A stretch of DNA of 64,000 nt, taken from contig VZSF01006829.1 in NCBI GenBank assembly GCA_013398295.1, positions 124,001 through 188,000 of the forward strand, written 5' to 3'. The DNA is from Chionis minor (lineage: Eukaryota; Chordata; Aves; Charadriiformes; Chionididae). Position 1 is the stretch's first letter; every line of letters begins with the position of its first letter. The notes under the pieces were generated by a model that worked only from the letters and a program-made list of their open reading frames with translations, made no database searches and was not told the origin of the DNA. This document shows positions 51,270 through 60,411 of the stretch, piece after piece. The position numbers and the translations under genes were made by a program.

Positions 51270-51480
51270 TGTACTTCTTTATATAGCACTTCTGAAAGTC
51301 TCAGAATGGTTTATAAGTGCTAAATTAAGTATGAAGCAGGCAATTCCATAATATCCCCATTTTACAAATGGGGGTAATCATGGTTCAGGAAGGTTAGCTG
51401 CACGAGACCGCATTAGCATCATTATCAAAAGTAGAAATAATGAGTCATAGCCCTGAGTTCCATGCGCTTATCTTCTGTAT
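51270..51480 (-). mobile_element. MIR/CORE-like SINE relic, antisense
   Basis: On the + strand, the core atccccattttacaaatggggg is followed by a ggttcaggaaggttagctgc segment and then by a gccctgagttccatgcgctta segment. This order matches the reverse complement of the mammalian-wide MIR family: 'ccccattttacagatgaggaaactgag', 'agaggttaag', then 'cccaggtctgactccagagcccatgctctta'. An upstream tagcacttctgaaagtctcagaatgg piece could be the other half. Such relics predate the bird-mammal split or belong to related sauropsid SINEs. The match is by memory, with strong divergence and uncertain ends. Confidence 0.55.
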
Positions 51481-53347
51481 TATGGGTTTCAGGCACTTCA
51501 GCCTGTTTGGCTATAAGAGCAGAGAGGCTATAAAGTACCCAGTGGTTAAATAATTTCATTAACCCTGTTACCTCTACTAGATTTCTCACCGTACTTACAA
51601 TCTGTGCTCATATGTCAATGCATTGACTGGCATTTTAAATTAAGTTGTATTGGGCCAAATTTCTTTTAAATCCAATTATAAAACTGTGGAACACAAAGTT
51701 AATATGGTTAGGTAATGACATTCAGCATCAAATTGTTCTTAATAAAAGTTGTTTGAATTTGAACTTCCACATTTGCTCCATCAGTTTTAAGACCTTGCTC
51801 TCTTTATATAGGCGAGCTTTTATCATAGAGTTGTAGGCAAGATACTTAGGAATATCGGATCGGCTCCGAATAAACTATGCCAGCATGTTGGGTCATGCTT
51901 TTGACTTGGCTCCAGTCAAGAGCATACTTCACAGAAATGCATTGTGTACCACTTTTACCATCTGGGTTTTTGGTCAGCATTGCCCAACTCTTGGTCTTTT
52001 CATCGGCACTTCGAGCCATTTAAGGGGGCATTTGATTTTGAAATTGGAAAAGAACTGTCTGTGTGAAAATCACTTCATATCCTTCTCTTTTTAAGGAAGT
52101 TGCTGTGCAGCACTACTAGTAAATAAATAAATTTTGTCTTACCTGCATGGTCTTTCAGAAGCACTGTGTAGAAGTTAAAATACAGTACAAAACCTTTCTA
52201 TTTACCTTTCTTGTTGTTACTTGATTATTCCCAATACTTCAGTGATAACAGTAATAGAGTACTTCATATGCAAAACCCTTGGGGTAGAGATTTGCAAACT
52301 TCTGGCGTTTGCTGCCAAGTTTATTTTTTACAACGCGTTCTCACTCATTGCTGGTAGTACCAGCCCACATCTGAATCTCTGCCAGTCCTTTTCCATTTAG
52401 TGCTGTAGGGCAACTTTCTGACATAATGAGAATTTAGCTTTTCATTTGGTTTATTGCAAAGATTTACCTTTAATCTGGCTTCTTGGTGTACCACTTCGAA
52501 GGCACTCGGCTTTTCTAATATTAACACTTTGTCAGATAGACTTTCACAAAAGGTTAGGGATCAGTGCGTGATTGATCATATTTCTTTAAAACAGGCAATG
52601 TGACCTGAACACTCGCAGAGTTTGGTCAAGTTGGCTAAGAGCTTCCTTGTTGGGAGAAGGGTGATATTACTGCCTGTAGGGAGTTTATTGACAAATATTT
52701 TCTTAGTTTGTACTCTTCACCTCGTTACCAGTTTCATCTAAAGTGTTATGTTGTGTGATAGCATAACATAGGGGAATGTTAAAATCACATGATACCATAA
52801 CATATTGGGGAATGACTAGTGCATCTCTTGCACTTATATATAGGTATATAAAATTAATACAATTTGTACAAGATAATTCTATGACAGGGTCATTTGTGGT
52901 AGAGGTGGGGTTGTGCCGTAGCGGAGGGACAATATGCAGGCTGGGAGCTTGGAAATAAAGTCTCCTTGTGTTGTCTGCAAGGTCGGAGAGGTGGTTTTGG
53001 TACAGACAGATACAGACCTCTGGGAAACAAGTTTAACACACACACTGTGGAAAAAGATTCCTGGGGCTTCTCAAGTGGGAGATGCACGGTGGATAGATGT
53101 CCCAAGAATATCACTATTTGCAAAGTAATATTGTGACTAAAGAGGGTTATTTTCTATAAGGGTACTTCACCTTGCATCTGAAACATGACTGTTCTCCTGT
53201 CATGCTAGATATTCCTCAAATACGGAGTTATTTTTTTTTATGTAATGCAACTTGAAACCAGTTAATAGTGATGATCAGTTACAATATTAGTTGATGCACT
53301 TTTTTTGCCCCTCTGTACACTTTTTATGCTTGCCTCCGACAATTACT

Positions 53348-53353
53348 TGCATG
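53348..53353 (+). promoter_or_regulatory. TGCATG (RBFOX-type motif) upstream of exon 7
   Basis: A TGCATG hexamer lies 197 nt before the start of cassette exon 7. RBFOX proteins bind UGCAUG in pre-mRNA; when upstream of a cassette exon they usually favour skipping. A hexamer occurs often by chance, so this is suggestive only. Confidence 0.3.
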
Positions 53354-53550
53354 CAGTGTTTTCTTTGTTTCTGGTTTGGTGCTTAAGCCCTTAGTGAGAG
53401 ACCTAGCTAGACTGTCAAACTCCCCTTCAGCAGCTTGCTTGTGCTTGTGGCGTTAACCTTTCTGCAGGGGGTTGTGCTGTTTATTTACAAAATTCCATTT
53501 TCCAGTTACAAATAGAATATTATTAAGAGAGTCTTCTTTTTACCAATTAG

Positions 53551-53640
53551 GTCAAAGTCCTAAAATTTTAAGACCTAAACCACATGGTTTAGAGGGAACT
53601 GATTCACAAACCATAGGTGACTTTACTACAAGAAGAAAGG
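53551..53640 (+). CDS. GAB1: GAB1 coding exon 7, alternative 30-residue insert (90 nt)
   Basis: This cassette exon encodes GQSPKILRPK, HGLEGTDSQT and IGDFTTRRK plus one base. It is exactly 90 nt and enters and leaves in phase 1, so it can be included or skipped without frame change. Inclusion gives the long form (721 residues with the missing first exon), skipping the short form (691). Human GAB1 has the same choice, 724 against 694 residues. The insert lies just after the second GRB2 SH3 site and before the C-terminal PI3K and SHP2 motifs, and is basic and disordered. The acceptor is ctttttaccaattag and the donor AAGG|gtatgt; the donor is not a perfect consensus, as expected for an optional exon. 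I do not know the bird tissue pattern. Confidence 0.9.
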
Positions 53641-55905
53641 GTATGTACTTTAGCACTGTATGTATATGGAGCTTTATAAAAATAAGTAAAACAATAATTA
53701 AGAAAACTGTTATTCTAGAATAACTTTAACTCTTGTGTAGTTTTTTTACTTCTATTACAGTCTAAGATCATGGATATGTTTTCCTTGCCAAGCAAAAAGT
53801 TTCCTATGTAAGGAATTAAAGTCTTTCTGGCTTTGAACAGTGCATAGAAACATGTCCTTGACATCAACATGAGTGTTGTGACGCCTTAAGTTCTAGCTCT
53901 TCATATTTTGGATTTATTTTTGCCTGTTTATTTAGAAGCAAGTATATATGACTTACCTATAAGTTACTTGAAATAAGTTTAGTTAGGCAATAACCTGAAC
54001 TCAGAGTTTACTTGAGTCTCCGGCTGTTGGCGAAATAACTGAAATTATTTATTTGCACTGAAATGAAGCAAAATATCGGTCCTCTGACCATTTACTAGTA
54101 CAGAGATTTATTTATGCATCTTATGAGCATTGCAATTAGTCTGATCGTTATTGAAGGTGCTGAGTTGGTATAGTCACAAGAAGTGAAGGAGATTACAAAT
54201 AACATTAAAAACCTCACAGAAGTGTCACTGTCACTAACAACTTTTGGTTGTTAAAGCTCATTGCAACTGGACAAAATATTCCTGCTGCTTTTGGTGGGCT
54301 GTGGACAAAGTCCTGACCCTCCCTCTGCTGGAGCAGAACCTTGCCCACCCATTACACCTGCCAGGTGGTCTCAGCCCTTTACAGAGGTCTTGAGCCAAAC
54401 TGATCACTTTTGTGTCGCTCACGCGTTGGTATCATCTTGCCTACGTCACATTCAGTTCTGCCACTCTTCCCTCCTGTGATGCCTCGTATCTGGAGATAGA
54501 TGGGTTGGAGTTCCTCTTCTGAGGCTGTGGTGGCAGATTTTTACGAGCAGGCAGGTTAAAGTGGCAGAATTACCGGAGCAGGCTTGATGCGCTTTGAGCG
54601 CGTAATTATGACTTCTTAACACAAAAAAGGAGAAAATTGTTTGGGATACTGTGGGATACTAGAGACTGATGCTTATCCAGAAAATTTGAATCGGGAGTCC
54701 CTGTGTTCAATATATGACAGCTGACTTTTCAGTAAACTCAATCTGAAGAGCGAGTATAATGAAAGTATAATGAGGACAGTTCTGCTTTTTCCTTACGAGA
54801 CAACCGGCACTGATTAAGCAACTGATTTCTGTCAGTTCCTCATCTGGGCACTTACGACAGCTCTTGCTGCACATGAACTAGGGATACATGCCTGACGTTT
54901 GGTCTTGGTAAATCTGCTAATAGGCAAAAAACTGATTGGGGGGGGAGCATGAGGAGGGGAAGGGGCGTTGTTATAATGACATGGCATTTTATTGTCTAAA
55001 AACAGTTTTAGGGAGGATGAAGTTGAGATTCAAACTGTGACAACAGTTTGACTGTATGTGACTTTTTTTTTTAATTTCTTTTTTTTCTCTCCCACAAGTC
55101 CTATGGTAGAATAGATGATACTTGATTTGTTTTCTAACACTTAGGAGGGGTGAAACATACAAGCTGGAGGGAGGAATAATGCGTTTCTCACTAGTACTCT
55201 CTTTGTGGTTCTGTTCTGAAAATGGAATTTAAAAAATGGCTTCTTTAGGACAATGTTAGCTGTCATTAATGGCACAAACACGCCGCTGCTCTGCTTGTCT
55301 GTTGATAAGCACTGAGGCAACCCAGGCACCTCTTGGAACTGAAGCCGGGGGTTGGCTCACCTCTCACTTCTGCAAACTTAGTCTTAGCTGCAGATTCTGC
55401 CCACACTTTGAGCTGTGAAACCTCATCGCTAAGGGCACATGTACGCAGCGACGGCAGAGTCTGCATAATAATAATTGTCCGTGAGCTGAGAAAAGAACCC
55501 GGGGTTGGCTCCACTGACAGTTTAAGCTGAAAGAGTCCATCAACCCTATGCTGGGCTTGTCAGTTCAACAAGTCATCGTGGTGGAGTAAAGACAGAATGT
55601 GATGCTGCCATTTTCAGAATCTCTTTTCAAAACAGAATTACTACGTACAAGTAGATCTCTTGCAAAATTCTTAAATTATGTCTTTTTTTTTTCCTAATTG
55701 ATGTTGCTTTTCAGTACCTGGAAAGATTGAAAATATAAGTTAATATATCACGGCTTTCTGAGAAAAGAACAGTTCCTTTTCCTAAGTAGTGTTTACTATT
55801 TTGAAAAAATAGTAATTTTTTTATTATTATTTAGCCTTTGAAAAGTTATTAAACTTGTTTGTTTAGGAATGTTCTGTGCTTTAAGATTGTCTGTTTCTTA
55901 CATAG
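53641..55905 (+). other. GAB1: GAB1 intron 7 (2,265 bp)
   Basis: GT-AG intron (gtatgt ... ctgtttcttacatag) after the cassette exon. It contains a 9-bp inverted repeat at 55793-55815, about 90 bp before exon 8, and no recognisable transposon or coding sequence. Confidence 0.92.
55793..55815. repeat. 9-bp inverted repeat with 5-nt loop
   Basis: The arms ttactattt and aaatagtaa are exact reverse complements separated by five bases, ending 90 bp upstream of exon 8. An RNA hairpin here would lie just upstream of the branch-point region. Confidence 0.8.
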
Positions 55906-55999
55906 CAAAACCAGCTCCACTAGAAATAAAACCTCTGCCTGAATGGGAAGAATTACAAGCCCCGGTTAGATCTCCTATCACCAGAAGCTTTGCACGAGA
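55906..55999 (+). CDS. GAB1: GAB1 coding exon 8 (94 nt)
   Basis: This exon encodes [18 protein letters not shown], then [13 protein letters not shown] and the first two bases of the next codon. Its first two bases complete an Ala codon after either exon 6 or exon 7, since both end with a single G in phase 1. The segment is nearly identical to the human protein (human starts VKPAP). It is Pro-rich, with S/T-P sites for proline-directed kinases. The acceptor is cttacatag, and the donor is CGAGA|gtaagt (phase 2). Confidence 0.96.
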
Positions 56000-56354
56000 G
56001 TAAGTTTCTTAGCTTTTCCCCATTCAGTTTGTTTGCATTGACTGGAGAGTTAATAAATGTGTGTACATCTGTATTATATTTTTAGCCTGTGTAATACAAA
56101 TTGAGGTTTCCTTTGGAAGTGTATGTCTATATGTGTGTGTGTACGTATATATGCACCTGTGCATTGAAAGGAAGTGTGTCTATACGAATTTTTATTTTGT
56201 AATATTAAATATAAGGGGCTGTGTATAACCAAAAAACTGTGCCGCTAGTAAACTTGAATGAAAATTTCAGCTCTAATATGCTTATTTTTGTTGTTTACCA
56301 GGAGGTTTAAGATATTCAAGATGTATTGTTTGTAAAATAATTCCTGGTAATTAG
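56000..56354 (+). other. GAB1: GAB1 intron 8 (355 bp)
   Basis: A short GT-AG intron. Its 3' end, ttcctggtaattag, has a weak pyrimidine tract, and a second AG with a better tract (ctcctccag) lies nine bases downstream inside exon 9. Confidence 0.92.
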
Positions 56355-56478
56355 CTCCTCCAGGTTTCCCATGTCTCCCAGACCGGATTCAGTTCATAGC
56401 ACAACTTCCAGCAGTGACTCGCACGACAGTGAAGAGAATTATGTATCCATGAATCCAAATCAGTCCACTGAAGACCCA
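56355..56478 (+). CDS. GAB1: GAB1 coding exon 9, third PI3K docking motif (124 nt)
   Basis: The exon begins with the C that completes Asp, then [20 protein letters not shown], then [21 protein letters not shown]. The Tyr of YVSM (586 in the short form; human 589) is the third YxxM site for p85. Here the +2 residue is Ser, where I recall Pro in human. The start at 56355 is chosen because it restores the conserved DSSRFPM; the alternative AG at 56362-56363 would give an in-frame EFPM version lacking three residues. The donor is CCCA|gtatgt in phase 0. The Ser-rich stretch is likely a phosphorylation-rich disordered segment. Confidence 0.94.
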
Positions 56479-57439
56479 GTATGTAAAATCTACGTCTTAA
56501 CTACTCTCTTCCTGTGCAGTCCTTACTTTTAAATCATGCAAACACAAATCCTTCCGCTCCACATCACTCCCTTTATACTTCTAGATCAAAATAATGATTA
56601 AAAAAATCTCTGTAGACAAACTGTAATTTTGGTAAGACTTCACTGAAGAAATTAAAAGCATAATTGTATATAAAGAGAATGGTTAGCGTACATATCTATT
56701 GTACAAAACAGTTCAGTACATGACTTTTCTTTTTCCTCTTCCCTAGAAACTGTCTCCTTCTGTCTGTAATTGGTTGTCCTGGGCTACGTACCAGTTCAGT
56801 ATTAAGACATCAAGGGAAATAAACTGTCTTAAGACCTCTGAGATAGGCTTAAAAACCTTTGTTAAAAGGACATCTTCCAGGAAACGTGGAAGGAACAGGG
56901 GGGGAAAAAAAGGATTGATATTTGTTGTTTACATTCTAAAAAAAACTGAGCCATGTGCACTTTTATTAGGCTTCTTTCAAAAAAGAGGATAGGAGGGGTC
57001 TTTGTTTATTGAATACCTGGGGGATTTCAGTTTTGTCAGCTAATAAAGTTTCGGATGTTCAGCTTGCAGTGCAGTAAGTGAAGAGCTACTTAGGAAAAGT
57101 TAACGATGCGTGCTGTGGGTTTTGTTTGGTTGGGGCGGAAGGAGAGGAAAAGAAGAGCCGATAATAGTATTTTAAAGTAGGAGAGTAGCGGCAGACCTAG
57201 ACCTGCACTAAAAATGTGGTCCCGAATACCCCTAAAGCGCTGGAGCAAAACCTGTGTCTTGAGCTCCGCTCTTTGTTCAGTACAGTTCGATGCGTTCACC
57301 GCATGTTTATGGCTTGGGTTCTCAGTGGGGAATAAAGCAGCGTTTTTCGTCTTTAAAGCGTTACGAAAGGCCTTCTTTGGGGAGCGCCTGCCTAGCACCC
57401 TTTTTGTTCTCCTCGTTTGTCTGCCCTCTTATATGGCAT

Positions 57440-57770
57440 GTGCTAGCCCGTCCTGCTACACCCCGGACTCTCCTCCTCTCGCAGTGCCGCTTGCTTCCCC
57501 ATCTCCTGCTGCTCTGGCTGCCCTTCCCGGCCTCCTCTGGTCTCCCTCCCCTCCAGCTCACCCTTCCTGCCCCTGGATACTGCCTCTTAGGTCCCCCCTG
57601 AGCCGAGCCAGTCCCGCTGGCTTCTCTGCGGCAGCTCTGACCTGGTGCAAGCTCACCAGCCTGCAGAGCCTCCTGCCTTGCGCTTTGTTCCGTGTCCGAC
57701 CTGCCGGCAGCACGGGTGCGCTTCCCAGGAGAAGCGCGCTTCAGGAAGCGGGGAGCCAGTGATGTAAAAA
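57440..57770. other. GC-rich pocket within intron 9
   Basis: About 330 bp that is clearly richer in G+C and CpG than the intron around it, with C/T-rich runs in its first half (ctccctcccctccagctcac) and several gcgc or ccgg words in its second half. It could be a decayed CpG island, a GC-rich repeat that I do not recognise, or a chance patch. No TATA box or initiator can be argued. Confidence 0.5.
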
Positions 57771-58718
57771 CCTGGCCCCTCTCTTGCAAGAGGCATTGGT
57801 AAGTAATTGGTAGCGTCCCGTTTTACGGGTGCAAGAAACGTCCTGTTTCACACAAAGGTTTAGAATGGCCCGTGCCCGCAGTTCTCCCCGCAGCAGAAGC
57901 GCGGGGGTTTCAAATTGGGGGTTTCGGTTGATCCTTACGATGCCGTTTCAGGGGTGCAACTTGAGTCCAAGGTGGTATAATTAATATCGCAGCTCAGACA
58001 GCCTGTCATTAATATCTTCCGTTTGCTTGCACTGTTCATTCTTTAAGGTTGTTCTACAGATCTCCTTGCTTTTTCATTTACGTATATTTAAAGTTTCTGT
58101 TTTCTAATGCATATGTTCTGCCTGTCTAGTTTGTTTGAAATAACAGATGATCTTTTTGTTTAAAGAGTTTTTTATTTATGGTGGAAACATTGATACAGAA
58201 CCTGATTTTTTTTTTAATGTTAAATATTTAGGAACTTGTTCAGAGAATTTGGGCGAGAAAAATAGACTTTGTCTCAGTTGTTTGTGTTTGTCCCCATTAC
58301 CACTTTAATATTGAATGAGTTGGATGAGACATATAATGGATAACTTCAATTTAAAAGGCCTGGCCCATTAAGCTTTAACCCATAAAATATTTTATTTCCT
58401 AGAGAACCTGAACGTTTCCAGATATCTCAAAGCCTTTGTTTTAAAATGTGCCGATTACATAGACATCTTGGAAATTTTGTATTTGTTCCAACTGCATCTT
58501 AGAAAGGAGTCCATACTTTTCATCTTTTTCTGTCATCAGCTTCGAAGCATCTTGTTTGGACGTGTCATACTTCTGTTTTATTTAATAAAATCAGCAATAT
58601 TCTGCTTTTTCTTTCAAGTTGCTGTCAGCCTTATCCTTCTGTCTTTCCTTCTGTCTTCCTCTTCATTTTTTGCTGACTGCTGCCCTCTGTCTTCCTTTTT
58701 TTTTTCTTTATCTTTTAG

Positions 58719-58794
58719 AGAAGAGTCCTTCTATTGTACTGTTCCTATAACACCTGTTAAGAGGGAGGGATCAGGCTGGGAGAGGACAGAGGAG
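58719..58794 (+). other. GAB1: Candidate pseudo-exon / poison exon in GAB1 intron 9
   Basis: A long pyrimidine tract (58628-58716) ends in tttatcttttag, a strong 3' splice site, and 76 nt later comes GAG|gtgagg, a strong 5' splice site. Exon 9 ends in phase 0, so inclusion would read RRVLLLYCSYNTC and then stop (taa, codon 14). The product would lose both SHP2-binding tyrosines, or the mRNA would enter nonsense-mediated decay. No conservation or transcript support can be seen here, and many introns contain such decoys. Confidence 0.35.
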
Positions 58795-59446
58795 GTGAGG
58801 TTGTAAAAGTCTGGGCTAATTGAAATTTAGGTATATACAATGCAACTTCACTTCAGGCAGCCCTACACAATTTTTCCAAAGTTGTAATCTTTTGGCCTTA
58901 TCAGTTGAATAATACTTTTTGATTTTCAGCTTAATCATGATGGCTTTTGAATGAAATGTGAAAGTTTCATTTGTAGTTTTGCCGCTATTTTAAGGCTGAA
59001 AATCTTGCAAGGTATTTAACAGCAATTTAAGGCAAAAAAAAAAATTTTACTTGTAAAAAAAAAAAAATTACTTGTAATTAAGTAATGTTAAATTTGAGAT
59101 CTAACAACTTCATCTTGAAAGAACAAACCACACCCCATTCTTGTCTCATGATATGAAAGGGACATAAGGTGGAAGGCACAGATTGGTTTGGTGGCAACCT
59201 TAAATTTGGAGGGTTGGTTTTGGGGGTTTCCGCCCTGTTGGCTTTCGACTCTGTCCCAGTTTTGACTTAGCAAATATCCCCTTGTTATACAGCGTCAATA
59301 AAATTTGCATGGTTTAGTTCATTGCAAGAGCTCCCAGTCAGTTCTATAACCTTTAATATTTTGGCAGCTTTATAGTAAGTGTATTTGATAATGTGGACAA
59401 TTAGCATGTACATTTGTAGCTGAAGTTATTTATATTATAATTGCAG

Positions 59447-59569
59447 AATTTGTTCGGAAGCAACAGTCTTGATGGAGGAAGCAGCCCTATGGTAAAACCT
59501 AAAGGAGATAAACAAGTAGAATATTTAGATCTTGACCTAGATTCAGGAAAATCTACCCCACCTCGCAAG
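59447..59569 (+). CDS. GAB1: GAB1 coding exon 10, first SHP2 docking motif (123 nt)
   Basis: This exon encodes 41 residues in phase 0 at both ends: [15 protein letters not shown], then [20 protein letters not shown] and STPPRK. EYLDLDL (Tyr624 in the short form; human Tyr627) is the first of the paired tyrosines that bind the tandem SH2 domains of SHP2 (PTPN11) and activate the phosphatase, which is needed for full ERK signalling. The sequence is almost identical to human. The acceptor is ttataattgcag, and the donor is CGCAAG|gtaagc. Confidence 0.97.
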
Positions 59570-59818
59570 GTAAGCAAATCATCACCTCTTGCATTTCTGC
59601 TATCAAGAGTTTAAAATGTCTTCATAAGTAGTTCCTGGGAAAGAGGGGAGCCTCTGGCAAGATGATCTTAACTAGTTTGTCAAACGGTCAATTGGAGAGC
59701 CTATATTGGACCTTCCGGAGAAACATGTGCTTGTTCTACATCTGTTTGGGACATCTACTTACTTTTTGTTGTTAATTTATTTTAACATACGTTTTTCACT
59801 TTCCCTTGCCTTTCCCAG
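59570..59818 (+). other. GAB1: GAB1 intron 10 (249 bp)
   Basis: A short GT-AG phase-0 intron with a strong acceptor (ttcccttgcctttcccag). Retention would add 14 codons before a stop (taa) and remove the last SHP2 site. Confidence 0.95.
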
Positions 59819-59977
59819 AAAAAGAGCAGTGGTTCTGGCAGCAGCGTGGCAGATGAAAGAGTTGATTACGTTGTGGTCGACCAGCAGAAAACGCTAGCAC
59901 TGAAGAGCACACGAGAAGCATGGACTGATGGGAGGCAGTCTACAGAATCTGAAACGCCTACGAAAAGCGTGAAATGA
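59819..59977 (+). CDS. GAB1: GAB1 coding exon 11, C-terminus and stop (159 nt)
   Basis: The last coding exon encodes [20 protein letters not shown], then [20 protein letters not shown] and [12 protein letters not shown], followed by tga at 59975-59977. DYVVVDQQ (Tyr656 in the short form; human Tyr659) is the second SHP2-binding tyrosine; together with the YLDL site in exon 10 it forms the bisphosphorylated SHP2 activation motif. The C-terminus matches the human end, with TPTKSVK where human has TPAKSVK. The acceptor is tttcccag, phase 0. The stop is followed directly by AT-rich untranslated sequence. Confidence 0.97.
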   Translation, partial: KKSSGSGSSVADERVDYVVVDQQKTLALKSTREAWTDGRQSTESETPTKSVK

Positions 59978-60189
59978 AAATAGTGCTTTTATTTCAAAGA
60001 ACAGAAAAGGGTGAATTTGAAGAACTAGAGAACCACGCTGGCAGAGTTGTTCGACTGTGCAGTACCTGATTCACGGGGGTGTGAATAGGTTCTTGACTGA
60101 ATAGGATGGAAGCCAAAGGACACTTTGAATATGTCAAAGGAATTTTGAGATTGTACATCGGCTCTGTGGTCTCTGGAGAAATTGCAACC

Positions 60190-60197
60190 TGTAAATA
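60190..60197 (+). promoter_or_regulatory. Pumilio-type element TGTAAATA in 3' UTR
   Basis: Exact match to the UGUANAUA consensus bound by PUM1/PUM2, which reduce mRNA stability and translation. It lies 213 nt after the stop codon. Function is inferred from the motif only. Confidence 0.45.
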
Positions 60198-60403
60198 ACG
60201 TGTAAAATAGTATCGCTTAGCTTTCAGAAAACCTTTTGTTCTGTAGTTAACACATTTGTAGTATTACTATGTTTATGCACTTTTTCAGTTACCGTGTTGG
60301 TTCAGGTATTCCCAGTTAGTGTACCTTAACGCCTAATTCATCTGGAGAATATTTTTTTTCCTTACACTACTATTCCTTACAATTTTAGGTTAATTAAGCT
60401 ACA

Positions 60404-60411
60404 TGTAGATA
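60404..60411 (+). promoter_or_regulatory. Pumilio-type element TGTAGATA in 3' UTR
   Basis: A second exact UGUANAUA match, about 215 nt after the first. A pair of sites close to the stop codon is more suggestive than one alone. Confidence 0.4.

Larger units (their letters stand above)
40836..53550 (+). other. GAB1: GAB1 intron 6 (12,715 bp)
   Basis: GT-AG intron (gtgagg ... ttaccaattag) and the largest complete intron in the window. If exon 7 is skipped, splicing runs on to exon 8. It holds a MIR-like SINE relic at about 51270-51480 and a TGCATG at 53348-53353 near exon 7. The long open frames here (for example 48817-49236) have no recognisable domain and no matching splice context. Otherwise it is AT-rich DNA in which I see nothing identifiable. 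Confidence 0.93.
56479..59446 (+). other. GAB1: GAB1 intron 9 (2,968 bp)
   Basis: GT-AG intron (gtatgt ... attataattgcag). It contains a local GC-rich pocket at about 57440-57770 that stands out from its AT-rich surroundings, and a pyrimidine tract at 58628-58718 followed by a plausible pseudo-exon (58719-58794). A 182-codon open frame over the GC-rich pocket is low-complexity Ser/Pro/Leu/Ala sequence and is not called as a gene. Confidence 0.92.

Noticed and set aside
57214..57762. 182-codon open frame on the + strand in intron 9
   Set aside because: Low-complexity Leu/Ser/Pro/Ala composition over a GC-rich pocket, overlapping a 142-codon frame on the other strand. No domain, and it lies inside a GAB1 intron.
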